This document shows, one piece after another, positions 28,568 to 36,057 of a stretch of DNA of 36,057 nt; the first letter of the stretch is position 1; each line of letters begins with the position of its first letter. Source of the DNA: an uncultured Parabacteroides sp. (lineage in GTDB: Bacteria; Bacteroidota; Bacteroidia; Bacteroidales; Tannerellaceae); contig CAKVBA010000026.1 of NCBI GenBank assembly GCA_934725305.1, positions 1 through 36,057 of the forward strand, read 5' to 3'. Made by a program: the position numbers and the translations under genes. The notes beneath the pieces are model-generated. The model saw nothing but the letters and a program-made list of their open reading frames with translations, was not told the DNA's origin and ran no database searches.

Positions 28568-31500
28568 TTAGAAACCAAGTGTTACGTTAAACAAATAGCT
28601 ACGTGACGTAGGTGAACCACCATTTTCGAAACCTGTAGCATTGGTGCTTGTTGCAAATACTGATTCAGGATCGACACCATTCAAATGACTCTTGAACATC
28701 AAGACGTTGTTGCAAGATACACCCAACTTAACCTGCTGGAACGGAGTATTTTTCAGCATAGATTTTGAGAATGTGTAATTCAAAGCAACATTACGCAAAC
28801 GAACATTGGTTGCGCTATAAATATTAGCTTCACCAATACCTAAGTTACCAGTTGTACCTGTAACGGCGCTCCAGTACTGCTGAGCTGTAATCTTAGACTC
28901 ATTCATCTGATAGTTACCGTTATCATCTACATAAACAGCATCCAAAACCATGTCAGGACGTTCGCCATTTACAACAGTTACGTCAGCTGTACCGGCAGCC
29001 TGCATAGAACGGTTTGTACCAGAGAAGATCTGACCACCGAAACGGCTATCAATCAAGAAGCTGAATGACCATCCCTTGTAAGCCAATGTAGAAGTAATAC
29101 CCATCAAAGCCTTAGCCTGCTGGTCACCGATCTTAACCTTTTCAGTATCACCTGTTGGCAGACCGTCTTTTGTTACAACCATCTTGCCATAATAAGGAGA
29201 AGACTTATCAGTTACACGCTTAAATGCAGTACCCCAGATTTCACCATAGTTACCACCTGCCTTAGCATATACCTGGATATTATCGAAACCTCCTAAAGAA
29301 TAAAGGTCGATTTCCGGAGTCAATTCAATAATCTTATTGTTGTTCTTAGAGAAGTTAACCATCAAATCCCAAGAGAAACCGCTTTCTGTTTCGATAGGAC
29401 GAGCGTTCAACATCAATTCAATACCTGTATTCTGGATATCACCGGCATTGATCTTACGGTTAGAATAACCTGACATCGGGTCCATCGGAAGGTTCAACAA
29501 CTGACGACGAGCATTTGACTTATACCATGCAAAGTCAACACCCAAACGGTTGTTCAAGAACTTCACTTCAGCACCAGCTTCCCAAGAAGAAATCAACTCA
29601 GAACGAACTGTATCATCATAATATGTACCCTTTGTTGTTACAGTTGTATTACCATTCGGGTCTGTACCGATTGAATAAGTATTATACAACTGATAAGCAT
29701 CCATGTCGTTACCTACCTGAGCGAATGATCCACGAACCTTTGCAAAAGTAATCCATTCAGGAAGACTCTTATCCATCTTATGCATCATGTCTGAAATAAT
29801 CCAAGAAGCAGAAACTGACGGATAGAAGAATGAACGGTTAGCCTTGCTCAAAGAAGAAGACCAGTCGTTACGGAATGTAAAGTCCAAGAAGGCAAATCCG
29901 TAATAGTTCAACTGTAATGTACCATACAGAGAGTTGATCTTCTTACGGTTGAATTCATCAGAAGTATTTACCTTATTCTTAGCATTACCCAATGTAAACA
30001 AGTCTGGAACTTCCAATGCATCCGGAGAAGCAGTCAATTTTTTCTTCTGACGCATCATCATGTTACCACCAAATGTGAAAGCACCACCCCAGTTTCCGAA
30101 CAAATTGTCCTTAGATGCACTTACCAAGAAACTATAGTTGTTTTCATAGAAACGATCCTGTGCAATGCTATAACGGTTAGGCAAAGAGCTACCAGTGTAA
30201 GTCTTGTTCACAAAATCAGTGAAGTACATATCACTACCTGCCTTGATTTCTGCGTTCAACCAGTCTGTGAACTGATATTTCAAAGAACCGAACATCAAGA
30301 AACGGTCTCGTTTATCTGTGCTCAACACGTGATCTTTTGACCAATACGGGTTGATCTGCTGACCACCTCCGTACCATATCATCTTGTTGTCTTCTGTTAC
30401 AGCATTAGAGAAATCACGGATATCCATAGAACGTGGCAACATGTAGATTGTATTGAACACGTTAGAATCGTTAGCACCTGAGATAGGACGGTTGTTAGCT
30501 GCAGTATTGATGTACTGAATCTTAGCATCCAATGTCCAACGGTCATCCTTGCCAAACTTAGACAATGCACGCATCATCAAGTTGGTACGAGCCAAATCTG
30601 CTCCAGGAATCTTACTCTGATCATCCATACGAGTCACAGAAGTATAAACAGAAGTCTTGTCATACTGCTGAGCGAAAGAGATGCTTTCTGTCAAGTTAAT
30701 ACCTGTATCGAAGTAGTTCTTAACGTTGTCATAAGCAGCCATTGAACCAGTTGTTCCATCCCATTTTTCATAAGACTGACCTGTGATCTTCGGACCCCAG
30801 CTCACACTGCTACGATTGTCAAAGATACCTTCACTACCCTGACCGAATACATCCTGCATCTTAGGATTCATGAAGATTGTTTCTGCTGATACTGATCCTG
30901 AAACTGTAATACCCAGACCGTCGTTCTTCTTACCTGTCTTTGTAGTAATCAAGATAACACCGTTACCTGCACGAGAACCATACAATGCAGCAGCAGATGC
31001 ACCCTTCAACACAGACATACTTGCGATATCTTCAGGGTTGATATCAGAAAGACCGTTACCCATATCGGCAGAGGGGTTCCAATAGTCATTGTTATCACCA
31101 CCGGTGAAGTTATCCATAGGAACACCATCAACAACGATCAACGGCTGGTTCAAGCCAGTCACAGAGTTACTACCACGCAACTGAATCTTTGAAGAAGCAC
31201 CCGGACCATTACTTGAACGGATGATCTGTACACCAGACACCTTACCAGACAATGCATTGGCAACGTTTGTTTCACGTGCACTTACCAATTCATCACCCTT
31301 CAATTCCTGCATAGCATAACCCAGCGCTTTCTTTTCACGCTTGATACCCAAAGCGGTTACAACCACTTCGTCCAATTTCTGAGTGTCTTCTGCTAATTTA
31401 ATATTGATGGCTTGTCCATCATATACAATTTCCTGAGCGCTGTAACCAATAAAAGAGATCTGAATTACATCACCCTTCTTTACACCTTCCAACACGAATT

Positions 31501-31723
31501 TACCATCCATGTCAGTGATAGTACCATTTGTGGTTCCTTTCACAACAACAGATGCTCCGGCAACAGGACCGAAATCATCTTCTACTGTACCTGTAACTTT
31601 CCCATCTTGTTGAGAAATGGCACTGCTTAGATCGTCCGAGGCCAAGCCCGCATAAGCTCCCATTGGAAAACTCAACGCGCCTGCAATCAGAATCAAGCTG
31701 ACTGGCTTAAAGTTTTTCAACAT
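28568..31723 (-). CDS. SusC/RagA-family TonB-dependent transporter (second pair)
   Basis: A 1051-residue outer-membrane transporter. It has a signal peptide (hydrophobic core about 7-24), a carboxypeptidase-regulatory-like domain (about 42-110, GPVAGASV, GTITDMDGKF), a TonB-box-like DEVVVTALGIKRE at 118-130, a plug with LIVVDGVPM and AAALYGSRAGNGV, and a barrel ending in RSYLFNVTLGF. Arginine codons sampled here are mostly CGT, unlike the more mixed usage in gyrB, suggesting high expression. It precedes its SusD by 20 bp. A promoter with correct spacing lies about 180 bp upstream, giving a long untranslated leader. Confidence 0.95.
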   Translation of the reverse strand: MLKNFKPVSLILIAGALSFPMGAYAGLASDDLSSAISQQDGKVTGTVEDDFGPVAGASVVVKGTTNGTITDMDGKFVLEGVKKGDVIQISFIGYSAQEIVYDGQAINIKLAEDTQKLDEVVVTALGIKREKKALGYAMQELKGDELVSARETNVANALSGKVSGVQIIRSSNGPGASSKIQLRGSNSVTGLNQPLIVVDGVPMDNFTGGDNNDYWNPSADMGNGLSDINPEDIASMSVLKGASAAALYGSRAGNGVILITTKTGKKNDGLGITVSGSVSAETIFMNPKMQDVFGQGSEGIFDNRSSVSWGPKITGQSYEKWDGTTGSMAAYDNVKNYFDTGINLTESISFAQQYDKTSVYTSVTRMDDQSKIPGADLARTNLMMRALSKFGKDDRWTLDAKIQYINTAANNRPISGANDSNVFNTIYMLPRSMDIRDFSNAVTEDNKMIWYGGGQQINPYWSKDHVLSTDKRDRFLMFGSLKYQFTDWLNAEIKAGSDMYFTDFVNKTYTGSSLPNRYSIAQDRFYENNYSFLVSASKDNLFGNWGGAFTFGGNMMMRQKKKLTASPDALEVPDLFTLGNAKNKVNTSDEFNRKKINSLYGTLQLNYYGFAFLDFTFRNDWSSSLSKANRSFFYPSVSASWIISDMMHKMDKSLPEWITFAKVRGSFAQVGNDMDAYQLYNTYSIGTDPNGNTTVTTKGTYYDDTVRSELISSWEAGAEVKFLNNRLGVDFAWYKSNARRQLLNLPMDPMSGYSNRKINAGDIQNTGIELMLNARPIETESGFSWDLMVNFSKNNNKIIELTPEIDLYSLGGFDNIQVYAKAGGNYGEIWGTAFKRVTDKSSPYYGKMVVTKDGLPTGDTEKVKIGDQQAKALMGITSTLAYKGWSFSFLIDSRFGGQIFSGTNRSMQAAGTADVTVVNGERPDMVLDAVYVDDNGNYQMNESKITAQQYWSAVTGTTGNLGIGEANIYSATNVRLRNVALNYTFSKSMLKNTPFQQVKLGVSCNNVLMFKSHLNGVDPESVFATSTNATGFENGGSPTSRSYLFNVTLGF

Positions 31724-31910
31724 AATACTTTAGTTTTAATTATCGAATTATAACTTGTTTCTCGTATATATACATATTATACACCTATTGAACCTATTCA
31801 ATATTGTGTTTTTTCAACATCTAGTTTTTGTCTCACGAAAGAATGATAGCATCAGAGGCAACTTCTTTGTTTAGATAGAGCACTGATATTGTTTAGTTTA
31901 ATTTATGCCA

Positions 31911-31941
31911 CAAAGATAACGCTATATTTTCATTATACAAT
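31911..31941 (-). promoter_or_regulatory. Promoter of the second susC gene
   Basis: The minus strand reads ATTG at 31938-31941, a 19-bp spacer, then TATCTTTG at 31911-31918, a good -33/-7 pair. Transcripts starting there would carry a leader of about 180 nt. Confidence 0.65.
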
Positions 31942-32273
31942 GACATTTGTAACAAATATCAGACAAAAAATATGTTCATTAACACAGAGATAGGATAGAA
32001 AATTATCATTTAAGTTAATATTTCACCATATTCACAACAGAATGCCTTGATTCATTCATAAAGACTATCTATTTACCCGATAATGAACCGTTTTTATAAA
32101 CACAAAACAGCGAAGAAAGGAATCCACAGACAGCGCTAAATCTTAATCTGCCATAGGCAACGAGAAAGGAAAATGTTTTTATTCTTGAAATCGAATACGC
32201 GAATTGGGTTAAAATTATATAGAAGTGCCACGGCAATAAAGCTCCGCTGTAGTTTTTCCGGATTCAGCTTAAG

Positions 32274-32358
32274 AAAAGGGCTGCATCAAAAACAACCGTT
32301 CCGATACAGCCCCTTTTAAGGTGCGTGTGCGTCAGAATAAATTCTAACACACCGCCTT
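32274..32358 (-). terminator. Double-hairpin terminator after tsf
   Basis: The hairpin nearest tsf pairs 32318-32329 with 32348-32358 with one bulge, and contains an inner TCAGAA/TTCTAA stem. The second pairs GGGCTG (32278-32283) with CAGCCC (32307-32312), with flanking A and T runs and a TTTTCTT tail on the minus strand. Both follow the tsf stop and should end the ribosomal-protein transcript. They share the GGTGC and TCAGAA pattern of the hairpin at 7307-7363. Confidence 0.65.
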
Positions 32359-32383
32359 TTTAAAATTTATTTTGCCGTAATAA

Positions 32384-33373
32384 TTATTCAGCACGCAAAG
32401 TAAAACGCTTGAATGACAAGATCTGCAATTCAGGATCAGCTTCCTTCATTACTTCTCTTACACTCTTCTTACCGTCCATGATATCTTCCTGGTTCAACAA
32501 GCAAACCTCTTTCAAGAATTTACCCAAACGACCCTTAGCGATATTCTGGATCATCTGTTCTGGCAAGTTAGCAGCCTTTTCTGTAGAAACAGTAGCGATA
32601 ATTTCCTTAGCCTTAGCAACGTCTTCAGCTGTAATCCAGCCCTTAGCCATGTTGCTTTCCATGTGATCTTCGCTATCAACATGAGAAGGATTGATACCAG
32701 CCTTCTTCAAAGCAGCTTCAACAGCTTTCTGAACCTGTTCAGCCTTAGTCTTTTCGATAGCCACCTGGATTTCCTGCTCCTTAACTGATTCAGGAACACC
32801 ATCTTCATCGATAGCGATCGGATTCATTGCAGCAATCTGCATAGCGATGTTGTGAGCAACCTCTACTGATTCTTTATTGAAAGCAGCAATTGTACAAAGC
32901 TGATTTTTACCCATGTGGTTATAAACAGTTGTGTACGGGCCTTCAACTACATTGTAACCATCCAATTCCATCTTTTCGCCAGTGATACCGCTACGGTCAG
33001 TAACAGCATCCTGTACAGTGCCTTTACCCAACGGAAGAGCCTTAACTTCATCCAAAGTCTTGCACTTGTTAGCAACAGCAGCGTCCAAGATAGCCTGAGT
33101 CAAAGCAACGAAATCTTCGTTCTTAGCAACGAAGTCTGTTTCGCACTTCAAAGCAATGATAGCAGCGAATTCGCCCTCTTTCTTAGCCAACACACAACCT
33201 TCAGAAGCATCACGATCTGAACGTTTTGCAGCAACAGCCTGACCCTTTTTACGGATAATTTCCATTGCTTTATCGATATCGCCTTCCGCTTCAGTCAAAG
33301 CCTTCTTACAATCCATCATACCAGCTCCTGTCATTTTGCGCAGCTTGGTAATATCAGCCATAGTTACAGCCAT
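32384..33373 (-). CDS. tsf: Translation elongation factor Ts
   Basis: EF-Ts exchanges GDP for GTP on EF-Tu. The 329-residue product begins MAVTMADITKLRKMTGAG and carries the TDFVAKNEDF motif. Open codons extend to 33442, but the extra 23 residues are unlike the family and cover the rpsB-tsf intercistronic hairpin, so the ATG at 33373 is chosen. It follows rpsB, in the conserved order rplM-rpsI-rpsB-tsf. Confidence 0.96.
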   Translation of the reverse strand: MAVTMADITKLRKMTGAGMMDCKKALTEAEGDIDKAMEIIRKKGQAVAAKRSDRDASEGCVLAKKEGEFAAIIALKCETDFVAKNEDFVALTQAILDAAVANKCKTLDEVKALPLGKGTVQDAVTDRSGITGEKMELDGYNVVEGPYTTVYNHMGKNQLCTIAAFNKESVEVAHNIAMQIAAMNPIAIDEDGVPESVKEQEIQVAIEKTKAEQVQKAVEAALKKAGINPSHVDSEDHMESNMAKGWITAEDVAKAKEIIATVSTEKAANLPEQMIQNIAKGRLGKFLKEVCLLNQEDIMDGKKSVREVMKEADPELQILSFKRFTLRAE

Positions 33374-33419
33374 AATCTTATTCTCTAAATTAAATGGTTT
33401 ATATTTTCTATAAAATAAA

Positions 33420-33467
33420 AATGGGCAATGGACAATTGACAATTATGTCAAAAGCCAATTGCCCATT
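33420..33467 (-). promoter_or_regulatory. Perfect hairpin between rpsB and tsf
   Basis: AATGGGCAAT (33420-33429) and ATTGCCCATT (33458-33467) pair over 10 bp without mismatch. Inside, TTGACA/TGTCAA forms a second stem with a TAAT loop. On the minus strand the stem is followed by a T-rich run (CCCATTTTTATTTT). It looks like an attenuator or partial terminator that lowers tsf relative to rpsB, or an RNA processing site. Confidence 0.6.
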
Positions 33468-33495
33468 GTTTATATTCTTAAAGATTCACGTGGAA

Positions 33496-34335
33496 TTATT
33501 CCTCGTCGTCTTTTGCGAATTTACCAGCTACATTAGCGTTCAAAGCGTCGTCATCTTCTTTCTTTGTGCGCTTAGCAGTAGCTTTTGCTTTGCGTTCTCT
33601 CTTCGGAGCTTCGCCTTCACCAGCAGCTTCAGCATCAACCTTTTCAGCTTTGCGTTCCTGCAAGCCTTCGTTCATTGCTTCACAAACTGCACCCAAGATA
33701 ACTTCAACAGACTTAGTAGCATCGTCGTTAGCCGGGATTACGAAGTCGATGTTGTTAGGATCAGAGTTTGTATCAACCATACCGAATACAGGAATACCCA
33801 AACGGTTAGCTTCACGAACTGCGATATGTTCTTTCATCACGTCAACAACGAACAAAGCTGAAGGCAGACGAGTCAGGTCAGCAATAGAACCCAATGTCTT
33901 TTCCAACTTAGCACGCTGGCGAGTGATCTGTAATTTTTCTCTCTTAGACAGATTATCAAATGTACCGTCTTTTGTCATCTTATCGATAGTAGCCATCTTC
34001 TTGATAGCTTTGCGGATTGTCGGGAAGTTAGTCAACATACCACCCGGCCAGCGCTCGATAACGTAAGGCATACCAATAGAAGAAGCCTTATCAGCGACAA
34101 CTTGTTTAGCCTGTTTTTTGGTAGCAACGAACAGTACTTTCTTACCCTGTTTTGCCAGGTTCTTCAATACTTCTGCTGCTTCGTCTACTTTAGCAACTGT
34201 TTTATAAAGATCAATGATATGAATACCATTGCGCTCCATAAAGATATAAGGAGCCATAGCAGGATTCCACTTTCTTTTTAAGTGTCCGAAGTGTACACCA
34301 GCTTCTAATAACTGATCAAAATTAACTCTTGACAT
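33496..34335 (-). CDS. rpsB: 30S ribosomal protein S2
   Basis: S2 is a late-binding 30S protein. The 279-residue product starts MSRVNFDQLLEAGVHFGH and has the family core (KWNPAMAPYIF, RWPGGMLTNFPTI, VVDVMKEHIAVREA, VDTNSDP). The C-terminal tail of about 45 residues is Lys/Glu/Ala-rich (KRERKAKATAKRTKKEDDD), a length seen in other Bacteroidota. It follows rpsI after a 140-bp gap and precedes tsf. Confidence 0.97.
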   Translation of the reverse strand: MSRVNFDQLLEAGVHFGHLKRKWNPAMAPYIFMERNGIHIIDLYKTVAKVDEAAEVLKNLAKQGKKVLFVATKKQAKQVVADKASSIGMPYVIERWPGGMLTNFPTIRKAIKKMATIDKMTKDGTFDNLSKREKLQITRQRAKLEKTLGSIADLTRLPSALFVVDVMKEHIAVREANRLGIPVFGMVDTNSDPNNIDFVIPANDDATKSVEVILGAVCEAMNEGLQERKAEKVDAEAAGEGEAPKRERKAKATAKRTKKEDDDALNANVAGKFAKDDEE

Positions 34336-34475
34336 TTTTCTTTTCTTTAATCGTTTACATTCTTTTGTTTAACTCAATCATCAGGTAGTCTTTCCACAAA
34401 TCAACAGGCAAAAAGAATCCCGATAATTTAGATACTAAACGCTTTGCTATGCTTGTAAGTGACTCACAAATAACA

Positions 34476-34862
34476 TTAACGTTTACTGAACTGGAATCTC
34501 TTACGAGCTTTCGGACGACCCGGTTTCTTACGTTCAACAGAACGAGGATCACGTGTGATGAAGCCTTCTGCTCTCAACGCTGTCTTATCTTCCGGATTGA
34601 TCTTAACCAATGCACGTGCGATAGCCAAACGAGCAGCTTCTGACTGGCCCTTGAAACCACCACCATCCAAATTGATTCTAATATCATACTGTTCTGCAAC
34701 GTTCAGCTTTGCGAGCGGCTGCTTTACAATGAACTGAAGGATTGAAGAGGGGAAATATTGAGCCAATTCACGATTGTTGATAGTAATTTTTCCTGTTCCT
34801 TCGCTTACGAATACGCGAGCAACTGCGGCTTTACGTCTTCCTATTGCATTTACTACTTCCAT
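34476..34862 (-). CDS. rpsI: 30S ribosomal protein S9
   Basis: S9 contacts the P-site tRNA through its C-terminal tail. The 128-residue product starts MEVVNAIGRRKAAVARV and ends in the basic tail KARKRFQFSKR, the S9 signature. It lies 5 bp after rplM. A 140-bp gap before rpsB may hold an rpsB leader. Confidence 0.97.
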   Translation of the reverse strand: MEVVNAIGRRKAAVARVFVSEGTGKITINNRELAQYFPSSILQFIVKQPLAKLNVAEQYDIRINLDGGGFKGQSEAARLAIARALVKINPEDKTALRAEGFITRDPRSVERKKPGRPKARKRFQFSKR

Positions 34863-34867
34863 TGTGA

Positions 34868-35323
34868 TTATTTATATGAGTTTATATCGATTAACTTAGG
34901 CTGTTGAGCTTCGTGCTTGTGTTCTGTACCTGCATAAACATACATGTTTTTCAGGATTTTTGCACCCAGACGATTCTTAGGCAACATACCCTTAACTACT
35001 TTACGGAACAGACGATCCGGACCCTTTGCCATCAAATCAGCAGGAGTATATTCAATCTGTCCACCGGGATATCCGGTATATCTCAAATAAATACGATCGT
35101 TCATCTTGTTACCAGACATAACGACTTTGTCTGCATTGATGATAATAACGTTATCACCACAATCAACGTGCGGAGTATAATTGGGTTTGTACTTACCGCG
35201 CAAAAGCTTTGCTACTTTTGCACAAAGACGACCCAGAGTCTGACCTTCAGCGTCAACAATGACCCACTCTTTGTTTACAGTTGCTTTGTTTGCAGAAATG
35301 GTCTTAAAACTTAAAGTATCCAC
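34868..35323 (-). CDS. rplM: 50S ribosomal protein L13
   Basis: L13 is an early-assembly 50S protein. The 151-residue product has the motifs WVIVDAEGQTLGRLC, RGKYKPNYTPHVDCGD, KVVMSGNK and GMLPKNRLG. It heads the rplM-rpsI-rpsB-tsf transcript; a strong promoter lies about 120 bp upstream with a structured leader. Confidence 0.97.
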   Translation of the reverse strand: MDTLSFKTISANKATVNKEWVIVDAEGQTLGRLCAKVAKLLRGKYKPNYTPHVDCGDNVIIINADKVVMSGNKMNDRIYLRYTGYPGGQIEYTPADLMAKGPDRLFRKVVKGMLPKNRLGAKILKNMYVYAGTEHKHEAQQPKLIDINSYK

Positions 35324-35373
35324 TGCTTAAAAATTAAATTAATTAATAACTCAAAAAACTGTCTTAGCCACCA

Positions 35374-35395
35374 TCACTGCGGACACATGCAGTAA
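35374..35395 (-). promoter_or_regulatory. Hairpin in the rplM leader
   Basis: The minus strand forms TTACTGC / GCAGTGA with an 8-nt loop (7 bp, one G-U pair) between the promoter and the rplM start. Ribosomal-protein transcripts often carry an autoregulatory leader; this is a candidate only. Confidence 0.45.
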
Positions 35396-35445
35396 TAATG
35401 CACCAAGAACTAAACTATTAGTACAATTTGATAATAATCGGCTTG

Positions 35446-35476
35446 CAAAGGTACGGGTTTTATTCGAAATACCAAA
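35446..35476 (-). promoter_or_regulatory. Promoter of rplM-rpsI-rpsB-tsf
   Basis: The minus strand reads TTTGG (35472-35476), an 18-bp spacer, and TACCTTTG (35446-35453), the best consensus pair in the window. It lies about 120 bp before rplM. Confidence 0.8.
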
Positions 35477-35622
35477 TGTTTATCTATCTTTTATTTGCAA
35501 CCGAATAAAAGAGAGCCTATTTTCAATCACTACATCAAGAAATAGCTATATCTCTGATTGCTAAAAGGTGAATCTCGACAGATAAAACGATACGCCCCGA
35601 CCGTGATTTTATATTCTTTTAA

Positions 35623-35671
35623 CTCAAATCGATCATTAGAGCAAAATTACACTTATAATGACCGATTTGGG
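35623..35671. repeat. Dispersed repeat, bare hairpin copy C
   Basis: CTCAAATCGATCATTAGA (35623-35640) and TATAATGACCGATTTGGG (35654-35671) are inverted copies of the arm seen at 8675-8692, with a 13-nt spacer. The inner 14 bp pair with one mismatch. It corresponds to the arms of copy A without the 158-bp interior. Confidence 0.65.
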
Positions 35672-35898
35672 ATAAACATCAACTTACCTGTTTATATAAA
35701 TGAATAGAGTCTATTGTCTGAATTAAACATACACCGAGAGATAGTTATTGTATTTTTATCCGGATTATTATTTACTAAAAGCGGTAACGGATCCGGCAGA
35801 AACGAGGGGCTACTTCGCCGGACTTAACAGACGAATCTGTCTCGGCCTAAACAGCCTGAAAAAAGGGGCTATAGCCTATCTTTCAATAGTCTATAGAG

Positions 35899-35965
35899 TT
35901 TTTGGGAAAAGGGTATAGACTTTTTTCAAAAAAGGGTAGGGACTTTTTCGAAAATGGGTAGGCAC
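35899..35965. repeat. Three imperfect 22-23 bp tandem repeats
   Basis: Units at 35899-35920, 35921-35943 and 35944-35965 share the pattern T-run, A-run, GGGTA and a final AC (GGGTATAGAC, GGGTAGGGAC, GGGTAGGCAC). A short palindrome follows at 35966-35979, directly before the insertion-sequence end. Confidence 0.6.
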
Positions 35966-35981
35966 TCCGTTCGGACGGAAT

Positions 35982-36057
35982 GAGGGTGTATCAAAATTCT
36001 GATATACTCTCTTTTTCATATCTATCCGTAGAGAAAGTATAAAATGAAACAAAGCCC
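35982..36057 (+). mobile_element. Probable left terminus of an insertion sequence with transposase start
   Basis: GAGGGTGTATCAAA (35982-35995) is the inverted match of 61-74 at the other window end. It is the outer arm of a hairpin (GAGGGTGTATCA with TGATATACTCTC, 12 pairs with two G-U) followed by a T-tract on the plus strand, which would stop transcription entering the element. An ATG at 36044 opens a frame (MKQS) that runs off the window and could be the transposase start. The family is not identified; the reading of an element end rests on the shared termini. Confidence 0.5.

Larger units (their letters stand above)
31724..32383. other. 660-bp interval between susC (second) and tsf
   Basis: It holds the promoter of the SusC gene (31911-31941), its leader of about 180 nt, roughly 300 bp in which I see nothing, and the double-hairpin terminator of the tsf transcript (32274-32358). 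No open frame with family features was seen. Confidence 0.7.
35324..35981. other. 660-bp interval upstream of rplM up to the insertion-sequence end
   Basis: It contains the rplM leader hairpin, the rplM promoter, a bare hairpin copy of the dispersed repeat (35623-35671), a cluster of short hairpins (TCCGGC 35792-35797 with GCCGGA 35817-35822, and the palindrome GGCTATAGCC near 35867), the tandem repeat 35899-35965, and a palindrome TCCGT/ACGGA at 35966-35979. No gene was seen on either strand. Confidence 0.7.

Noticed and set aside
32195..32220. A further arm of the dispersed repeat (GAATTGGGTT)
   Set aside because: Only about 11 of 15 positions match the arm and no partner arm lies nearby; chance cannot be excluded.
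33374..33442. N-terminal extension of tsf
   Set aside because: The extra 23 residues cover the rpsB-tsf hairpin and are unlike EF-Ts; the MAVTMADI start fits the family.
34336..34475. A conserved rpsB leader RNA in the 140-bp gap
   Set aside because: No clear stem or promoter could be read by eye; left without a feature.

Overview
The window reads as chromosomal DNA of a Bacteroidales bacterium of the gut type, most likely Parabacteroides or a close relative. This rests on two SusC/SusD pairs, promoters of the Bacteroidota type (-7 box TAnnTTTG, about 19 bp from a -33 box ending in TTG), mostly absent Shine-Dalgarno sequences, and the gene order rplM-rpsI-rpsB-tsf and rimP-nusA-infB-cvpA-sufBCD. 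The genus is a judgement from memory of gene order and repeat style, not a search.

Layout. Positions 230-8062 form a plus-strand block: gyrB, two tandem fusion genes each joining a class I amidotransferase-like gamma-glutamyl hydrolase (C26) to a membrane-dipeptidase-type (M19) domain, a lipoprotein glutaminyl cyclase of the M28 fold, and sufE. A strong hairpin terminator follows, then a glycine-zipper lipoprotein. From 8051 to 35323 every gene is on the minus strand. In transcription order from the right these are rplM-rpsI-rpsB-tsf (translation), a SusC/SusD pair with SusD of the second type, rimP-nusA-infB-cvpA-sufB-sufC-sufD (translation/transcription factors plus Fe-S assembly), an HU-fold DNA-binding protein, a second SusC/SusD pair, sufS-vanZ, and rnhB.

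How the genes work together. SufBCD is the Fe-S scaffold, SufS the cysteine desulfurase and SufE its sulfur acceptor. All are present but split over three places: sufBCD with infB/nusA, sufS about 7 kb away beyond the SusCD/HU block, and sufE in the gyrB block. The two C26-M19 fusions have complete active sites. One has no export signal and the other has a Sec signal peptide, so the pair could process gamma-glutamyl peptides on both sides of the inner membrane.

Non-coding structure is the less expected part. (1) Both window ends carry the same 14-bp sequence in inverted orientation, each followed by a hairpin and a T-tract pointing out of the window. They look like the two termini of one insertion-sequence family, and the window may be a contig that ends in repeats. 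(2) A dispersed repeat with arms close to CCCAAATCGGTCATTAGA occurs beside rnhB (8675-8868), in diverged form at 17301-17441, and as a bare hairpin at 35623-35671. The first two copies share an inner module with a conserved reading frame. (3) A probable decayed gene lies at 15648-15850. (4) Several structured leaders and hairpins lie in the ribosomal-protein and SusC transcripts. No rRNA, tRNA or CRISPR array was seen.
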